Positions 1 through 9,484 of a stretch of 33,925 nt of DNA are shown here, piece by piece. The notes beneath the pieces are model-generated. The model ran no database searches and was not told the DNA's origin. It saw only the letters and a list, made by a program, of their open reading frames with translations. How positions within the stretch are numbered: position 1 is the first letter of the stretch; each line of letters starts with the position of its first letter. The translations under genes were made by a program, and so were the position numbers. Origin of the DNA: Temnopleurus reevesii (lineage: Eukaryota > Echinodermata > Echinoidea > Temnopleuroida > Temnopleuridae); contig BQKZ01001462.1 in NCBI GenBank assembly GCA_036244855.1, forward strand, positions 25,107-59,031. Direction: 5' to 3'.

Positions 1-1603
1 TATCACTACTTTTGTAATGTTCCAAGTGCAGACGAGGAGTGAGTACACTCTTGGCATTTTCAAGCACTTTTTCCTGTTAGGCAGACGTAAAACTGACACT
101 GTTTTTCTATTTGCTTCAGCCTTGATTTGTCTGTTTTAGGACGCACTAAAAGCTAGCGCTGCTGATAAACGTCTCTGATTACACTAACATTTAGCAAGAA
201 AAATCTATAACCCAAGGTGCTTTGATAAAACGTCTTTTCTATTCAGTTCACTAGTCAGTCTTTTATGATGTTTGGTTTTTAAGCAAACTTACTGTTACAA
301 GAAACTAAAGAATTTTAAATATTGTAAATACATTGTGTGAGTTGCCGAAGTAAGTTATATAATTGAAAAGAAAAAAAAAGCCTCGAGTTGGCAGACTCTT
401 CTCAAACCATAATGAACAAAATCGCCCAAGCATGCCAAGAATAACATTATACCCTTTTAGAGGAAGCGTTATTAAAGACATGTTTAACATTGTTTTCATT
501 TAAAAAGTTTTCAACTGCCATATCCTAGAGGTTATCTGAAAGGTTGATGGCAGCATATAAACTAAACTGGGACAATATTATATTAGGCTTTAAAATCAAC
601 GTTTAGTGCTTCAAACAAGCGAAAATCTAAAACGTCGCCTGCATAGGCTTTGTATAGGAATCAATGCGTCATCATTATGCTTTAATTCAATGTGCATAGA
701 TATCTTGATAGTGCATAAATAATTGTATTTATTTTTGGATCCTATGTTGTTTTTTTTTATCTATCTGAATATATTTAGATAGGACAGGCAGCTTGGTTTG
801 AGAATTTTGCGACTGCAATGTGTGACAATGTCTTTTAGTGGGGAGATATCTTAGAGAAGGGACTTTGAGTTTGTAATTATTGTTTTTATTAATCTTTTTG
901 CCTTTTACTAGTATTATCTTTTGATTATTGTTCAACAGGTTCTGTTAATGAATTTCTTCATGGTGTACAAGTATTGGGCAAAATAGTTGTTTGGATGGTT
1001 GTTTAGATGCCCAACCGACTGACGCAACCTGGGTAGTTTGGGGCATCATAACAATTTTGTTGTTGTCGAGAGTAGTAAATAGGGGTTATGGGGAACGCAT
1101 CCGTGATAAACAAACTCCATGAAGCTTGCTTGAAATGTAGGACTTAAACCTTGCTGTTGTGTTGGTCTACCTCCGAAAAATAGTCAGTTTCTTGGCAACA
1201 ATTTAATCGCCACCTCCGAATGAAGATGCAAGAAGAAAACAAGAGTCTGGTTGTCCAGGGTACGATTAGATCTCCGTGTGAATTCACTAATAAAGAAAAA
1301 GAAATAACCAGCAGTCGGATAATGTTAACGACATCATGACGTCAGCAGCTATCCTGGCTTTCATCGCTTCTCAATTCGGGATCCTCCCGTGCCTCCAACG
1401 TGCGAGATCGTCACTCCACGCCTAAGCATTTTATCCGCTGGCGTGTGTTTTTGAAAGACCAGTGTTTGTCTGTGAAATTAGTTTTCTTCTATGTCTCTCT
1501 CTTTATGTTTTTGCTTTGTTCATCCGCCCCTCATTTCTTCCTCGTTGAAGAATTCTGTAGACGATGATTTATTAAACCCTCTGTTTGATGTCTCTCTAAA
1601 TGG
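1..1603. other. Gene-free stretch, nothing recognised
   Basis: AT-rich non-coding sequence on both strands. The only departure is a GC-richer patch at about 1330-1440. It holds a perfect CRE-type octamer TGACGTCA (1337-1344) overlapping the start of a 29-codon ORF (1336-1425). I cannot support it as a gene. It may be intergenic DNA or a later intron of the receptor gene that runs leftward from 6418. Confidence 0.5.
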
Positions 1604-1832
1604 TCGACTCAAATCTTTGCGTTTTTAGCCTGCATCGGCCTAGCATTTCTTTAAACTAAAATTGCACCCCAAGCGCACAGTATACGGCTGATCAGACGAT
1701 GGATTGGCGTTCGGCTCAAGGAGCGTACACCGAACGTCAGTCCAGCGTATGATCTGCGTCGTTGTGTGTCCAGGGAGAGTTTTAAGTGTAAAAAACACGG
1801 GGCCGAGTCAGGCTAAACACGTAAAGATGTTA
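1604..1832. mobile_element. MITE-like element, GACTCACACC family, copy 1
   Basis: Inverted-repeat element without coding capacity. The left end (GACTCAAATCTTTGCG, then TTTTTAGCCTGCATCGGCC) is mirrored at the right end, whose reverse complement reads CATCTTTACGTGTTTAGCC. Related elements lie at 16166-16393 and 30911-31084. This copy is the most diverged: its terminal repeats differ from each other and from those of the other two. The outer boundaries are uncertain by several bases and I could not fix a target-site duplication. A non-autonomous DNA transposon is the simplest reading. The superfamily is unknown. Confidence 0.65.
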
Positions 1833-3032
1833 GCCAGTTTTAGATGTGCATTCAGACAACTGTGGTAAACAAACAGACAAATAAACGTATGCCTCGCGTC
1901 ATTTCAGTTTAATTGACAGTCCTGATACCCTGGAGTCGCATATGGTTTAGGCGTGGGGCATGTTTGTACGTTGAACACAATATCAATGTCAGTCTAGCGA
2001 CTTCCCTGCGTCGTTTTGCTTTTCCCCCCTACACTGAGTGTAAAATGAAAAAAAAATAGTGTAAAGTGAAATAAATTGATACGAAACAGACGCTGACTTA
2101 ACACAAAAATATGAATTGTAAAAGTCAATACATCTTTTTTTTTTTTAGTTTTTAGGCAGAATATTTTGTACATGTATGGGAAAAATGAAGGAAGTTTATT
2201 GAAAAATGTACAGATATATTTATTGTATCTATGATTTGCTTTTATCATTGTTTCAATTTCAAAAGTTTATACTTTTTGCTAATTAAATGTAATTTCCGAA
2301 ACAGTCTGTACAGTTTATGGTCCGTTCAGATGGACAAAGAATAAAAATAGTTGATATCTGTTTCGGCTTCATCATCATGCCATTTTAATATTTTGTTTTT
2401 GAAATTTAAAAGTCACCCATTGACGCCGTATTTAGATAATTTTTTTATTTGAGATGGGGAAAGTTAAATTGCAGCACGCGTTCAGTTTTATCAAATTGTC
2501 CTCAGGAATTTAATTCAATGATTTATTATTTTTTTCAGTTAACCTAATGTTTCATATCAAATATTTAATAGCCATACAATACAGCTGTCTTTTTTACAAA
2601 GCAAAGTTGTACCTTTACACCTATATAAAGTTCATTAAAGCCTTATATATTATTACTCACTTATTGTGATATTTTTAGGATAGAGAGGTCTTCCTAATGG
2701 CAAAAATTGATCTATCAAGGAAAGTGTATAAAATAAAGATATCACTAAAAGCATGGTTGGTTGATTTTAACTAACCGTAAATAAGAGGGGTCAAACATTT
2801 TGGAAAAAAATGAGACAAGAGTGGATTGAATCAAAGCCATCCAAAATGATTTTAAAATGATTGAATACATTGGAATTATAAAGTTATCTAAAATAATTGT
2901 ACATGAATTCATATATATTTGAAGAAATACTGGTGTGACATTATGGTAAGTCTCCTTTTGTAGTTGGCATGGTTGGGGGAAGCGTTATGATTGTGCTTGA
3001 AAAAGGACAGCGTAACGAAATGTTTCTACACC
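1833..3032. other. Gene-free stretch, nothing recognised
   Basis: Very AT-rich sequence with scattered homopolymer runs. The ORF at 1994-2248 on the minus strand is low-complexity, rich in Phe, Leu and Lys, and not credible. I see no splice-flanked coding island and no RNA gene. Confidence 0.5.
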
Positions 3033-3213
3033 AGGGGCCGATTGCTCGAAATGGTCTTAGCTATCCTCTTAATGCTAAGACGTCTTGACTTCTTGTGCCA
3101 CCCTCGCAACATAGACATTAGCATCGATACGACTATGTAAAGAGGGTGGCGCAAGAACTTAAGACGCCTCAGCATGAAGAGGGTAGCTAAGATCATTTCG
3201 TGCAATTTGCCCT
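3033..3213. mobile_element. Hairpin MITE-like element, about 180 bp
   Basis: Long imperfect palindrome. The left arm starts AGGGGCCGATTGCTCGAAAT and continues through GGTCTTAGCTA. The reverse complement of the right arm starts AGGGCAAATTGCACGAAAT and continues through GATCTTAGCTA. The arms run about 80 bp each and meet near the palindromic GCATCGATAC centre (about 3120-3130), so nearly the whole element is stem. No target duplication is clear. It looks like a non-autonomous DNA transposon relic. Confidence 0.7.
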
Positions 3214-4027
3214 AGAGTATTGTATAAATGCCGATATACATTTCGTCCAATGCAATTTCGCTACCGACAAATCTTCGGCTCGCCACACAACATTGCGCAT
3301 TCGTGCCTCTACATATAACGATTAAATCAGCCAATGCCTCTCTTGTAATATACCACTATTCTGAGGTCCTGGTATAGTTTGGCCCCAAATCGTTTGATGT
3401 ATTGGCCGACAAACAAGTAGCTCGATGGATTCGAACCCGGTCACATCTCTGTGTATAAAGTCAATGTATAGCAAGCATGTTTTATCTTAATATGTAACCC
3501 CAATACGTTCCTATCAGGTCGCCATTATGTCAGATATACGTCTCTACGACTTTTTTCTTACTAGTTCGATCTCCGCACATCGGATGAAGGAAAAAAACAA
3601 GCACAAGATATATTTGACCGTTTGAATAACTTGGGCATGTGCATATATTAATCAGCCTATAGTATCCGCGCCAACAGTCAGACAGTTAAAGAATTAACGG
3701 ATTTGTATGTGACACCCGTGTGGAAAGAAAGAAAAAAATGTTCAGCATACATTACGTCTATCCTCGAATGTGTGACCGGACCCTAAGATAGCTTGTGTTG
3801 GTTCTCGATGACGTCATAACAAAAGTGCATCTACCATCTATATCAGTTGTATACAAGTACCTGTATCGGCTTACACCTGATTTTGATTTAGGTTGTGATG
3901 TGAAACATGTAAGATCGTTTACCTGTAACGTATATATTAGTGGTATATTGCTACCTTAGCTGGGGAAGGTTTATATTAACTTGCTCTGGAGCTAGTGGAA
4001 ATCGTTTGAACGACTCAAATTATATTC
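3214..4027. other. Gene-free stretch with weak repeat fragment
   Basis: No coding signal. A segment at 3424-3470, reading on the minus strand as a B-box-like GGGTTCGAATCC preceded by ACAGAGATGTGACC, recurs in degraded form at about 24765-24812. It may be a remnant of a tRNA-derived SINE, but it does not fold as a tRNA. Confidence 0.4.
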
Positions 4028-4371
4028 TTAATGTATGTTTCTGAATATTTTACTGTATATCCGTTAGTCATATGAATCGACTGTTGGTATCAAGCTTGAT
4101 GATTATTCTAATATGCATATTCATCTTATTCCTTAAGGTTTTTTCAACGTTTTCCAATTTCTCCTAAGTTTCCCCTCTTTCGAAATCAAGCTTGTTCAGA
4201 ATGTCTCTCTCTCCTCCATCCCTTCCACCTGTTCATAATCCGCTCCACTGCCCTCTCTCCTTTTTCTTCATCTTCCTGAGCTACATTTTCCCTTCATCCT
4301 TCATCTTTTCCTCCTCCTCAATGCCCTCACTTCCACCATTCTCGTTTTACACCTTTTGATCCTTTTATTTC

Positions 4372-4637
4372 GGGGCCCAGTAACATAAATGTTTCCAACC
4401 TATAGAAAATCATGTAGTAAAGTTTGCGATTGATCGCTAAATTTATTGTATCTCTTTTATGTTACGGGCCTCTGGTCACCTTTTACCATTTTCGATGCAC
4501 AGACCTATAGGGCTAGTAACATAATAGAGATACAATCAATTTAGCGATCAATCGCAAACTTTAGTACATGATTTACCATAGACTTGTGATTAATATCAAC
4601 CGTACGATTGATTGAAAATATTTATGTCACGGGGACC
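4372..4637. mobile_element. MITE-like element, GGGG..TAACATAAA family, copy in block A
   Basis: Terminal inverted repeats: the left end reads GGGGCCCAGTAACATAAAT, and the reverse complement of the right end reads GGTCCCCGTGACATAAAT. Inside is a second, better-matched hairpin: 4408-4469 pairs with 4508-4573, with TTTGCGATTGATCGC as a core stem word. Its counterpart in block B is at 5764-6018, and a shorter relative is at 31530-31659. It has no ORF. Present in both blocks, the insertion predates their split. Confidence 0.75.
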
Positions 4638-4725
4638 TAGGTACCAAGGAACAATATGTTTCCAATGATGCCAACCGCTCCTTCCTTTGTTTTGCTTTAT
4701 TGTAGGATTTTCACAATACTAGTAT

Positions 4726-5267
4726 TTAAAAGGAGAGCGTACTCAAAGATACTATTTCTTCACCAGAAGCAGAAAAATTGAACAGAAAAAAAAGTTTGAG
4801 AAAAATCGGACAACTGATATGAAAGTTATGAATGTTTATATATTTAGACAAATTGGCAATTGATGACGTCATAGGTGCACAACTGACCATTTATTACATT
4901 CATATCAATATCATAAGATGATATTTTTCGCCCAAAATATGATTTCCTCATAACTTTTACCGTATGATAGATATGTAGATCCACTTTTGCATGTTTACGT
5001 TCATACAAACTTTGCGACTTTGTGTAAAAATGATGAATTTTCATCATATCTATAATGAAAAGTCTGGTTAGTTGTGCACCCATGATGTCATCAAATTGGC
5101 AACATGTCTGGAAATTTCCACTGATTTGCCCATTTTTTTTCAAATCTTTAAAAATTCATAACTTTTGTATTACTTGTCTAATTTTCTTCAAACTTTTTTT
5201 GTTTTACTCATCAAATTTTTCTGCTTCTGTTAAAAAGTTATTATTTTAGGGTAGACTCTTCTTTTAA
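4726..5267. mobile_element. 534-bp fold-back element flanked by TTAA, block A only
   Basis: The element (4730-5263) is an imperfect palindrome over almost all its length. Its left end reads AAGGAGAGCGTACTCAAAGA, and the reverse complement of its right end reads AAGAAGAGTCTACCCTAAAA. Both flanks carry TTAA (4726-4729 and 5264-5267). Block B shows the unfilled site as TTGA between TAGTAT and CTCTTACC. TTAA duplications are typical of piggyBac-type elements, but the ends do not begin with the usual CCC-type bases, so the superfamily is open. The right flank lies seven bases into intron 2 of the receptor gene. The ORF inside on the minus strand (4844-5143) is a product of the palindrome. Confidence 0.85.
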
Positions 5268-5274
5268 CTCTTAC

Positions 5275-5362
5275 CATGCTAGTAATTTGGTTTATAGATA
5301 ACGTGATGGTGACGTTGATGGCGTGTGACGAGTTCCAAACCGGTCTGACAAGCTTGTTATAG
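5275..5362 (-). CDS. Partial second copy of receptor exon 2, cut at the N
   Basis: The last 88 bases of the acetylcholine-receptor-like exon 2, identical to the matching part of the complete exon at 6282-6418. It encodes from the Tyr-Asn of KNYNKL to the final Met and keeps the donor GTAAGAG. The first 49 bases of the exon and its acceptor are missing because the block stops at the N at 5363. This is best read as the other haplotype of the same exon rather than a second exon or a pseudogene. The exact identity of the coding part, against several percent divergence in the adjoining intron, points to purifying selection on this exon. Confidence 0.8.
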
Positions 5363-5363
5363 N
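5363..5363. other. Single N, probable contig junction
   Basis: One undetermined base exactly at the join between the end of block A and the start of block B. Its position suggests it marks two overlapping contigs placed end to end. Confidence 0.8.
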
Positions 5364-5763
5364 TTAATGTATGTTTCTGAACATTTTGCTGTATATCCGT
5401 CAGTCAGATTAATCGTCTGTTGGTATCAAGCTTGATGATTATTCTAATATGCATATTCCTCTTATTCCTTAAGGTTTTTTTCAACATTTTTATTTGTGTA
5501 TCTCTCTTTTTACCTTTTATTAGCATGTCACAACACCCCTCCAATTTCTCCTAAGTTTCCCCTCCTTCGAAATCAAGCTTGTTCAGAATGCCTCTCTCCC
5601 CTAATTCCCATCCCTTCCACCTGTTCATATTCTCTTCACTGCCCCCTCTTCTTTTTCTTCATCTTCCCGATTTACATTTTCCCTTCATCTTTCATCTTTT
5701 CCTTCTCCTCAGTGCTCTCACTTCCACAATCCTCACTTTACACCTTTTATTCCTTTTATTTCA

Positions 5764-6018
5764 GGGCCCCGTAACATAAAGGTTTCCAATCTATGGGAAA
5801 TCATGTACTAAAATTTGCGATTGATCGCTAAATTGATTGTATCTGTTTTATGTTACGAGCCTCTGGTCACCTTTGACCATTTTCGATGCACAGACCTATT
5901 GGGCTCATAACATAATAGAGATACAATCAATTTAGCGATCAATCGCAAAATTTAGTACATGATTTTCCATAGACTTGATTAATTACGATTGATTGAAAAT
6001 ATTTATGTTACGGGGACC
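5764..6018. mobile_element. MITE-like element, GGGG..TAACATAAA family, copy in block B
   Basis: Haplotype counterpart of the element at 4372-4637. The left end reads GGGCCCCGTAACATAAAG, and the reverse complement of the right end reads GGTCCCCGTAACATAAAT. The internal hairpin with the GCGATTGATCGC stem is kept, and a few small deletions occur near the right end compared with copy A. Confidence 0.75.
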
Positions 6019-6083
6019 TAGGTATCAAGAAACAATATGTTGCCAATGATGCCAACCGCTCCGTCCTTTGGTTTGCTGTAATA

Positions 6084-6243
6084 CGGAGCTTAAACAAAGA
6101 AGACGGAAGGGCCCATCAGGACGTTATTTCTTAAGCGCGGGAAAATCTAGCGGGCCGCTAAGGTTGAGAACGCCCGCTAGATTTCCCCGCGCTTAAGAAA
6201 TAACGTCCTGATCGGCCCTTCCGTCTTCTTTGCTTAAGCTCCG
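6084..6243. mobile_element. 160-bp near-perfect hairpin element, block B only
   Basis: Two 72-base arms (6084-6155 and 6172-6243) are reverse complements with three mismatches that I can see, around a 16-base loop. The ends read CGGAGCTTAA on both sides. It is more GC-rich than its surroundings. Block A lacks it and reads straight through TTTGCTTTATTGTAGGATTT at this point, so it is an insertion rather than an ancestral inverted repeat. An AATA word flanks both sides, offset by one base, and could be a target duplication. The near-identity of the arms suggests a young MITE or foldback element. Confidence 0.8.
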
Positions 6244-6281
6244 CAATAAGATTTTTCACAACACTAGTATTTGACTCTTAC

Positions 6282-6418
6282 CATGCTAGTAATTTGGTTT
6301 ATAGATAACGTGATGGTGACGTTGATGGCGTGTGACGAGTTCCAAACCGGTCTGACAAGCTTGTTATAGTTCTTAAACAGATCCTCGAACAACTTCTGTT
6401 CGTTGCCTCCGTACATTG
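6282..6418 (-). CDS. Exon 2 of a nicotinic acetylcholine receptor-like subunit
   Basis: A 137-bp internal exon coding for the start of the extracellular ligand-binding domain of a Cys-loop channel, a neurotransmitter-gated ion channel subunit in the cell membrane. The peptide includes NEQKLFEDLFKNYNKLVRPV followed by WNSSHAINVT and ends LSINQITSM. This matches the family pattern: N-terminal helix, then NYN-L-RPV-N-S, then the first beta strand with L-L-QI. Two N-glycosylation sequons are present (NSS and NVT). The acceptor is a strong pyrimidine tract ending TTTTTGCAG, and the donor is ATG|GTAAGAG. The exon ends in phase 0 where vertebrate receptor genes place an intron (after QI..V), and its length is close to the 140 bp or so known there. 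It begins with two bases of a split codon. The final QITSM is less typical than QI-DV, so the subunit type is unknown. The next exon (DEKNQ-like, about 45 bp) was not found below 6282. Confidence 0.85.
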
Positions 6419-6689
6419 CTGCAAAAACAAAGAAGAAAGGAAGATAATCGTTAATGTAGACATGATTTATAAAAGTATTCATTTATCAACGATCGTAGGA
6501 ATAAGAACCCAATGATGGTTATTAGCACCCACTAGAATAGAAGCTGCGATTTCGAACCATTAGGGGTTCAAAATAATGCGATAATATAAGTACTCGTTTC
6601 AGAGTCCAATATTTCACATTTTCGTAAAGGTTCAATACTTGATGAGATATTTAAAAATGCAAAAGTTGTAGAGTTTGAGCACACGAAAT

Positions 6690-6745
6690 AGAGCATAGTT
6701 TCATTCCATGCCAAACGTTCTACCGACTGAGCAATGTAGTCGCTC
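6690..6745 (-). repeat. tRNA-like A-box fragment, possible SINE head
   Basis: The minus strand reads GCGACTACATTGCTCAGTCG, then GTAGAACGTTTGGC. This matches the D-arm/A-box region of tRNAs (GCTCAGT-GGTAGA-C). No anticodon arm or T arm follows at tRNA spacing. A B-box-like GGTTCGAAATC occurs much further on (about 6553). This suggests a degraded tRNA-derived SINE interrupted by other sequence, not a functional tRNA gene. Confidence 0.45.
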
Positions 6746-6777
6746 TTGATGAGCATTAGGACATCCTATATATTCAG

Positions 6778-7000
6778 TGAACTACAAGAGGATACTATGT
6801 TCCCTTGGGTGCCGTCCCTCTTGAAGATAGACGCAGCAGTGCGGATAGATGGGAAATGCGCTGTCATGTTTCAGGGTTACAGGTTTGATGTTCTATTAAT
6901 CCCTCCATCGGTGGAAAAAGGCAAGGCCTACAGTAAAGCTGCAGCCCTATTTCTAGAAACATTTTATAAAGATATTGAGGGGAGAATGGCAATACTGCAC
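6778..7000 (+). pseudogene. Coding-like fragment, glycoside-hydrolase-like motif, probably broken
   Basis: About 74 open codons with a protein-like composition inside an AT-rich intron of the opposite strand. The peptide runs from SELQEDTMFPWVPSL through AAVRIDGKCAVMFQGYRF to DVLLIPPSVEKGKAYSKA and ends near GRMAIL. The pattern DGK...YRFDVLLIPP followed by a helix and a GG/GR turn resembles the C-terminal alpha/beta segment of GH106 and related glycoside hydrolases, where a strand of the form Y-VL-LPP is common. An acceptor-like ATATATTCAG precedes 6778. The reading collapses at a C10/A9 run (6999-7018) with no donor, so this would be a fragment or relic. Chance resemblance is a real possibility. 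Confidence 0.25.
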
Positions 7001-7018
7001 CCCCCCCCCCAAAAAAAA
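6999..7018 (+). repeat. C10-A9 homopolymer junction
   Basis: A run of about ten C followed by nine A, ending the open coding-like stretch. Similar C/G runs near other repeats (16522, 30666, 31203) suggest it may be the edge of a repeat fragment. Such runs are also error-prone in assemblies. Confidence 0.6.
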
Positions 7019-7967
7019 AGAAGAATGCTCCTAGAGTTGCAAAGTGTCAAATTTCACCATTTTTCTAATTCTGCAAGGTTTACAACATTGAAATGATTAT
7101 TCTTATAGTTCTAATAAATATCAATACCTACATTAATATAAATGTATGAATGAACATATGACATAACAACTGCATGCATATAAACATATGTAAATGGATA
7201 GATAAATACATGAAAACATTGAAAATATATGCATTTTTCAGATACACATATCAATTCACGAAAGTTCACACAAGAAAAAAAATGTTTCAGCTCTATCCCA
7301 TTTTTTATTCAGGTATCAATCCCTCTTATTTTCTTTCCCATGTTTTCTTTCTCGCTGTGCAATCATAATGTCCAATCTCGCTTCCCAAATTTGCACATTT
7401 TGAGGCGGGCGTGTAAAGCAAACCTGGTCCCCGCGTCAACGATACGAAATACGGATCGAATATTAATCTTTTGAAATGAAAGTATGGACGTGTTTAATGG
7501 AATATGATGACATGTGTGTATCAACGGATTCTTGAGTTCATCGTTGGAGCTGTGACATCAGCTCTGCCCTACTTTCACACAAAATGATGGAAATTACATC
7601 TTGAGCTTGTTAGCAAGAAGAACACAATGTACCATTAAACTTATACACATATTAAATGAAATGCTTGTCGCCTTTTTAGATTTTTGAATTTTTCAGGTTA
7701 TTGGAAATTCCATTTACGCACACCCTCGGGCTTTCCTCAGTAAATCTGTGATTTTAAAGTAAGATGGCAAAAGTATGTAATTAATGTGACATGAATTGTC
7801 AAAAAGCATGAACGTTGAACATGCAGTTTCTTACTTTTTTTTTAGAAAATGTTTAATTGCTATGAAATGCAAGGTGCAACAGTAAAAATAATCAATCTTC
7901 GACCTCGAGTAATGGCACTCAATATTGGTAAAAACGCTATTCCAATGTTTGTGTGTTTGTGTGTGTG

Positions 7968-8026
7968 TAATATGAAAACAAAATCAATAAAATTGATGAA
8001 TTATTATTATTACTACTACTACTACA
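7968..8026 (+). repeat. TTA/CTA triplet repeat, possible retroelement tail
   Basis: AAACAAAATCAATAAAATTG leads into a run of ATT triplets and then ACT triplets. An A-rich, TAAA-bearing lead into a microsatellite is typical of non-LTR retrotransposon 3' ends, but the body upstream is not recognisable. Confidence 0.45.
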
Positions 8027-9484
8027 GAGAGGGGTACTCCCGGCATAATATTTGAGCAGTACATTTATTTAAGATAGGGGATCAAATTCTTGAAAATTAC
8101 TTAAACATCTGTACACCATTTATTTTCGCGAACATAACACGAACGTAGCACAGATATTACAATCATTAGCACCCTTTTTTAAATAACATTCCCTGTATAA
8201 ATTGCATCGCTTCCCCCGTCTGAATTCCTTCAGGCAATTATATCGTCTTGATTGCACATGAAATTAAATTTTCCCTCACCTATTACCCTATTAAAGCTAT
8301 GAATAATGAAACGTGCTATAAGAGCGTATGATATAAAGGTGATTGCTTCGAGAGAAGAAAGTGGCAATTTCCCCTCCTGAGTGTCTCTCTTACACCAGGG
8401 ACACAATGGCCGATCATTTATTCGGATGAGGGCCGAATGTCATTATAGCCATGATGGCCTTTTCAGATCGCTTTGTCTTAACCCATAGCTTATAGGCTAG
8501 AACGCAGTGCCAGTCATACAAAAATCCTCCCTCCCCCTCATGAACAAACAGAAACAAATAAAATACACCAAAAACATGATTTTGCTTATAGTGTCTGAAC
8601 TCGATAACTATGCATGCATTGTGAGCAAAAGGTACAAAGGCCTGGGGAAAAAAGTAAAAATCCTTCATTCAATCATTAAAAAAAGCTGCACTGACACACA
8701 CACAAAAAAATGTCGACCCTTCTATTCTGTTTAAAAAATGCTGAACAAGAGTTGGTCTTGGGGCTTTCTTTTGTGATCATGAAACTATTGTTAATGTTTG
8801 AATAGAGTAGTTTAGTTTGTCCCAGGCATCTGTCCCTCCTGCTCACAGTGAAGTTTGGGTGTGTCTAATTCTCTTGAACATTACTTCGTCACTCTTCTCA
8901 ACGCAAAAGGCGGTGAAAAATACACGTTTGCAATTGCACTCTTGATAACCCAGAGAAACATTATCAATTACCAAAAGAAACATTTCCGGATGTCACGTCA
9001 AATTAAGAAAATGACCAAGTTGGAAAATAATGGAATTCAATTTAGAAGACGGAACATTATTGCAGGGTTGCTATGCGGAAAAAGCCAAACGGGATCATCA
9101 TGCGGGTGCATCTTATGAAGCGATATAGAAGTGTGAAAATGCATTTTGCGGGCAATGTTTGTAATGTCATTTGTAACTGGATGCTTACTCATTGTTTAGG
9201 GCAATGACTTTTCAATGTAGAGTCGTGAAAATATGCTCAAATAAATAAAGTGATAACATATTTCCGGAGAAAACATTTGCAACCAATAATAAGGGTATGT
9301 GACACGGGTCGAAAATTTTAAGTCGCGTAAAATATGGAAAGAGATAAAAATACGAGGGGTTTGGGTTTTTGTTAACTTCGCCTAAAATGACATGGATTTA
9401 TAAAATCCGTCTCATATTATCTAATCTACAAAAAAAAAAGATAAAGAGCAAAAGTAATAATACCGCAAAAATATGATGTCGAGT

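Larger units (their letters stand above)
4028..5362. repeat. Duplicated block, copy A (probable haplotype 1)
   Basis: Starts TTAATGTATGTTTCTGAA and ends GACAAGCTTGTTATAG directly before the single N at 5363. The same start and end words bound block B (5364-6369). The two match along their length except for three indels: a 534-bp TTAA-flanked fold-back element only in A, a 160-bp palindrome only in B, and about 50 bp near 5490-5540 only in B. Intronic parts differ at several percent of sites, while the shared 88 bases of exon 2 are identical. This is what an unmerged contig overlap between two haplotypes would look like. A true tandem duplication is possible but would leave an exon cut exactly at the N. 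Confidence 0.85.
5364..6369. repeat. Duplicated block, copy B (probable haplotype 2)
   Basis: Second copy of the block at 4028-5362, with the same first and last words. It carries extra sequence at about 5490-5540 and a 160-bp hairpin at 6084-6243, and lacks the 534-bp fold-back element. Unlike block A it runs on into the rest of exon 2 and intron 1. A pyrimidine-rich tract at 5580-5760, also in A at 4200-4365, creates spurious Ser/Phe/Pro-rich ORFs. Confidence 0.85.

Noticed and set aside
3421..3470. tRNA gene on the minus strand suggested by GGGTTCGAATCC
   Set aside because: The T-stem does not pair, there is no A-box at the right distance and no acceptor stem.
4844..5143. 99-codon minus-strand ORF
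   Set aside because: It lies wholly inside the 534-bp palindromic element and has no recognisable domain.
6690..6745. Functional tRNA gene
   Set aside because: Only the D-arm/A-box half is present. No anticodon arm or T-arm follows at tRNA spacing.
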